DNA of 64,000 nt from Oreocharis arfaki (Eukaryota > Chordata > Aves > Passeriformes > Paramythiidae), in the NCBI GenBank assembly GCA_013398015.1, contig VZRR01002173.1, positions 125,961 to 189,960 on the forward strand, read 5' to 3'. The position numbers and the translations under genes were made by a program. Under the pieces are notes generated by a model that saw nothing but the letters and a program-made list of their open reading frames with translations, was not told where the DNA came from and made no database searches. Positions 62,401 through 64,000 of the stretch are shown piece after piece. The stretch's first letter is position 1; each line of letters opens with the position of its first letter.

Positions 62401-63658
62401 TTTGTGCCAGTAATCTGGGAGATCCTCCAATACAACTGGTGAAGATCAGACTTGATGCTTTTGGGGATGTGGGAGACCTTGGCAATTAGTTCTCTATTAA
62501 TGCTAATGACCGAGATGGAGTTCTGTTATGAGGGAAGATGAGTAGGAGAAGGACAGTGGTTCAAATAAGAATTGCCTCACAAATTTTCTAGTGTTGTCAC
62601 AGAGTTCTGGTGATGTTTTCCATCATGTCTAGGCCTGTTTCTCTGCTAGAATAAAATACTCTACTGGTGCTTCACCCTGGGGAAGTTCCCATTGTTTCAC
62701 GGCTGTTGCTTGAATCTCAACAGGCTCTCTCGAAGGTGGCTGCAGCAGTAGTTCAGTTTGGACTTGCACTGACAGCTGCTCTGTGTTTGGGATCTGCCCA
62801 TTCCCAATAGGAAGGAGTCCCAAGGACGGACAGCAGCAAGCATGCCTTACTCCTGTCTTGGGGAGTTCTGGAGGTGGGGGCTGGAAAATGTCTGAAATGC
62901 TTATCTTGGTGGGATGGGGGCAGTGCAGGCTCACTGGAGGCACAGCAGGAAAGTTAGTGTGGGTGCTTGTCACTCGGCCTCGGCAGACAGTGTCTCCTCA
63001 AGAAAAACACCCTGCATCTCCACCTGTACTTAAATCCTTTTCTAAGTTTGAAGGTGGTGACTTCTGAAATTGGGATGATGGCAGGGTAAAGAGGGACAGC
63101 ATCAGACTGTTGGGAAATGGTTTTAATTGGAGGCTCCTGTCAGTCTCAAAGAGACAAAAGTTGCTTCCCACAGAGCTTCCGATCGGTAGATGGTTTTGAT
63201 TCCTTATCGATATTTTTGACGTGAGCGTATTTGTTCATGTTCACAGGCTTGCCATATGCTTTGTGCAGTTGTGAGCTGTGTGGGTGTCCCTGTAGGTATT
63301 TTTATCTTATACCTTCGTCAGAGAAGGAGCTTTTTAGGGAGTGCTAGCAAGACAATGGCTTCCTTCTCTATCAGTATTGCAGAGTGCCGAGCCTCACGGT
63401 GCCCGCCAAAAGATGGAGATTTTCCTTCGTAATTCTGCCCAGCATAGACACGTTACAGACAGATGGACATTCATGGAATTCAGCTCTGCAGCAGAGTAGT
63501 GCTGCAGCTGCCTGTATCTTTCCATGACACAAGATTGATTTCTGCCTCAGGAAAGCTTGGAGTGTACTTGTAACTTCACTAAAATATTTTGATCAGTCCA
63601 TGTAACTCATCTTCGGTTGTGTCCATTAAACACATGTTCTGTGGTGGGGACGTGCTGG

Positions 63659-63800
63659 TGTTCTGGTTTTGGCCGGGAGAGAGTTAAATTTCTCCATAGT
63701 AGCTGGTACAGTGCTGTGCTTTTGGATTTAGTATGAGAATAATGTTGATAACACACTGATGTTGCAGTTGTTTGGACAACTAGCTAAGTGCCTGCTAGAT
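63659..63800 (+). mobile_element. Avian endogenous retrovirus LTR fragment (ERVL-like)
   Basis: Begins TGTTCTGGTTTTGGCCGGGA, followed by an AGAGTTAA word and then AGTAGCTGGTACAGTGCTGTG and GATTTAGTATGAGAATAATG, a segment I recognise from a common dispersed avian LTR family. The family label (ERVL-like) is from memory and uncertain. Similarity fades after about 63800, so only the 5' part of the LTR remains. No internal retroviral genes are present; it lies in TOP1 intron 2 in sense orientation. Confidence 0.65.
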
Positions 63801-64000
63801 CTCATCAGCTGCAGTGTACAGCTGACAGTCTTTTCACACACACAGCATTCAGCACATAGTGCAGCTTTATTTGGGGGAGAAATACTCTTATATTCTCAAT
63901 GAAGGCGTAGTTCTGGTTCTTCAAGATGTCCATTTTTCTTCCATAATGCTATTTTTCAATGGTTTTCTAAAAATAAGACCCTGGTGGCTTTTATTCCTTA

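Larger units (their letters stand above)
55498..64000 (+). other. TOP1: TOP1 intron 2, 5' part, runs off the window
   Basis: Starts with a consensus GTGAGT donor and extends at least 8.5 kb. I found no sequence encoding the expected exon 3 start (Ser-His-Lys-His-Lys type), so the acceptor is probably beyond 64000. The first 400 bp are still CpG island; after that the DNA is AT-richer. Contents are A and T homopolymers near 55.92 kb, a TA-rich tract at 56.29-56.41 kb and an LTR fragment at 63.66 kb. Other small open frames are not genes. A long intron 2 fits my recollection of human TOP1. Confidence 0.85.

Noticed and set aside
1..64000. tRNA, rRNA or CRISPR-like features
   Set aside because: I looked for tRNA B-box words, rRNA-like blocks and regularly spaced repeats with unique spacers. 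Only the minisatellite is regularly repeated, and it has no spacers.

Overview
The window is vertebrate nuclear DNA, almost certainly from a bird. Only one protein-coding gene is supported: the 5' end of DNA topoisomerase I (TOP1) on the + strand. Its first two coding exons read MSGDQLHNDSQ (54944-54976) and IEADFRAN plus one base (55473-55497). This matches the start of vertebrate TOP1, with exon breaks where I recall them in the human gene. The avian assignment rests on truncated CR1 LINE 3' ends at five places, an avian-type retroviral LTR fragment at the right edge, and compact GC-rich DNA with few interspersed repeats. The species cannot be fixed from what is visible.

Layout. From 1 to about 54.2 kb the DNA is intergenic. 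No open frame there shows a recognisable domain or exon series. Long open frames occur only because the DNA is GC-rich or tandemly repeated. The interval alternates between GC-richer filler and AT-rich blocks dense in TAAT/ATTA, octamer and GATA-like words that look like candidate conserved regulatory elements; the best lie near 1.1, 4.1, 6.4, 8.2, 13.1, 16.8, 23.0, 24.2, 25.6, 29.6, 31.7, 32.3, 47.7, 51.2 and 53.5 kb. Other features are a roughly 630-bp GTGCAG-rich minisatellite (36.76-37.39 kb), a few short tandem duplications and homopolymers, CR1 fragments, and probable old MIR/CORE-SINE remnants. From about 54.24 to 55.9 kb there is a CpG island carrying the TOP1 promoter, exon 1, intron 1, exon 2 and the start of intron 2. 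From 55,498 to the right end is TOP1 intron 2, which continues beyond the window; exon 3 was not seen.

Most notable signal. The TOP1 promoter contains five copies of a two-part module: a GC or GT box (GGGGCGGGGC or GGGGCGTGGC) followed at a fixed 14-15 bp start-to-start distance by an octamer (ATGCAAAT or a near match). NRF1-like sites, an inverted CCAAT box and a TTTAAA element accompany it. A 13-14 bp word containing the near-palindrome GACTTAGTC occurs three times around the start region in both orientations, and intron 1 holds a canonical G-quadruplex motif.

How it may work together. In vertebrates as I remember them, the gene desert upstream of TOP1 lies between MAFB and TOP1. The candidate elements could therefore serve MAFB as much as TOP1. 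That is inference, since MAFB is not in this window.
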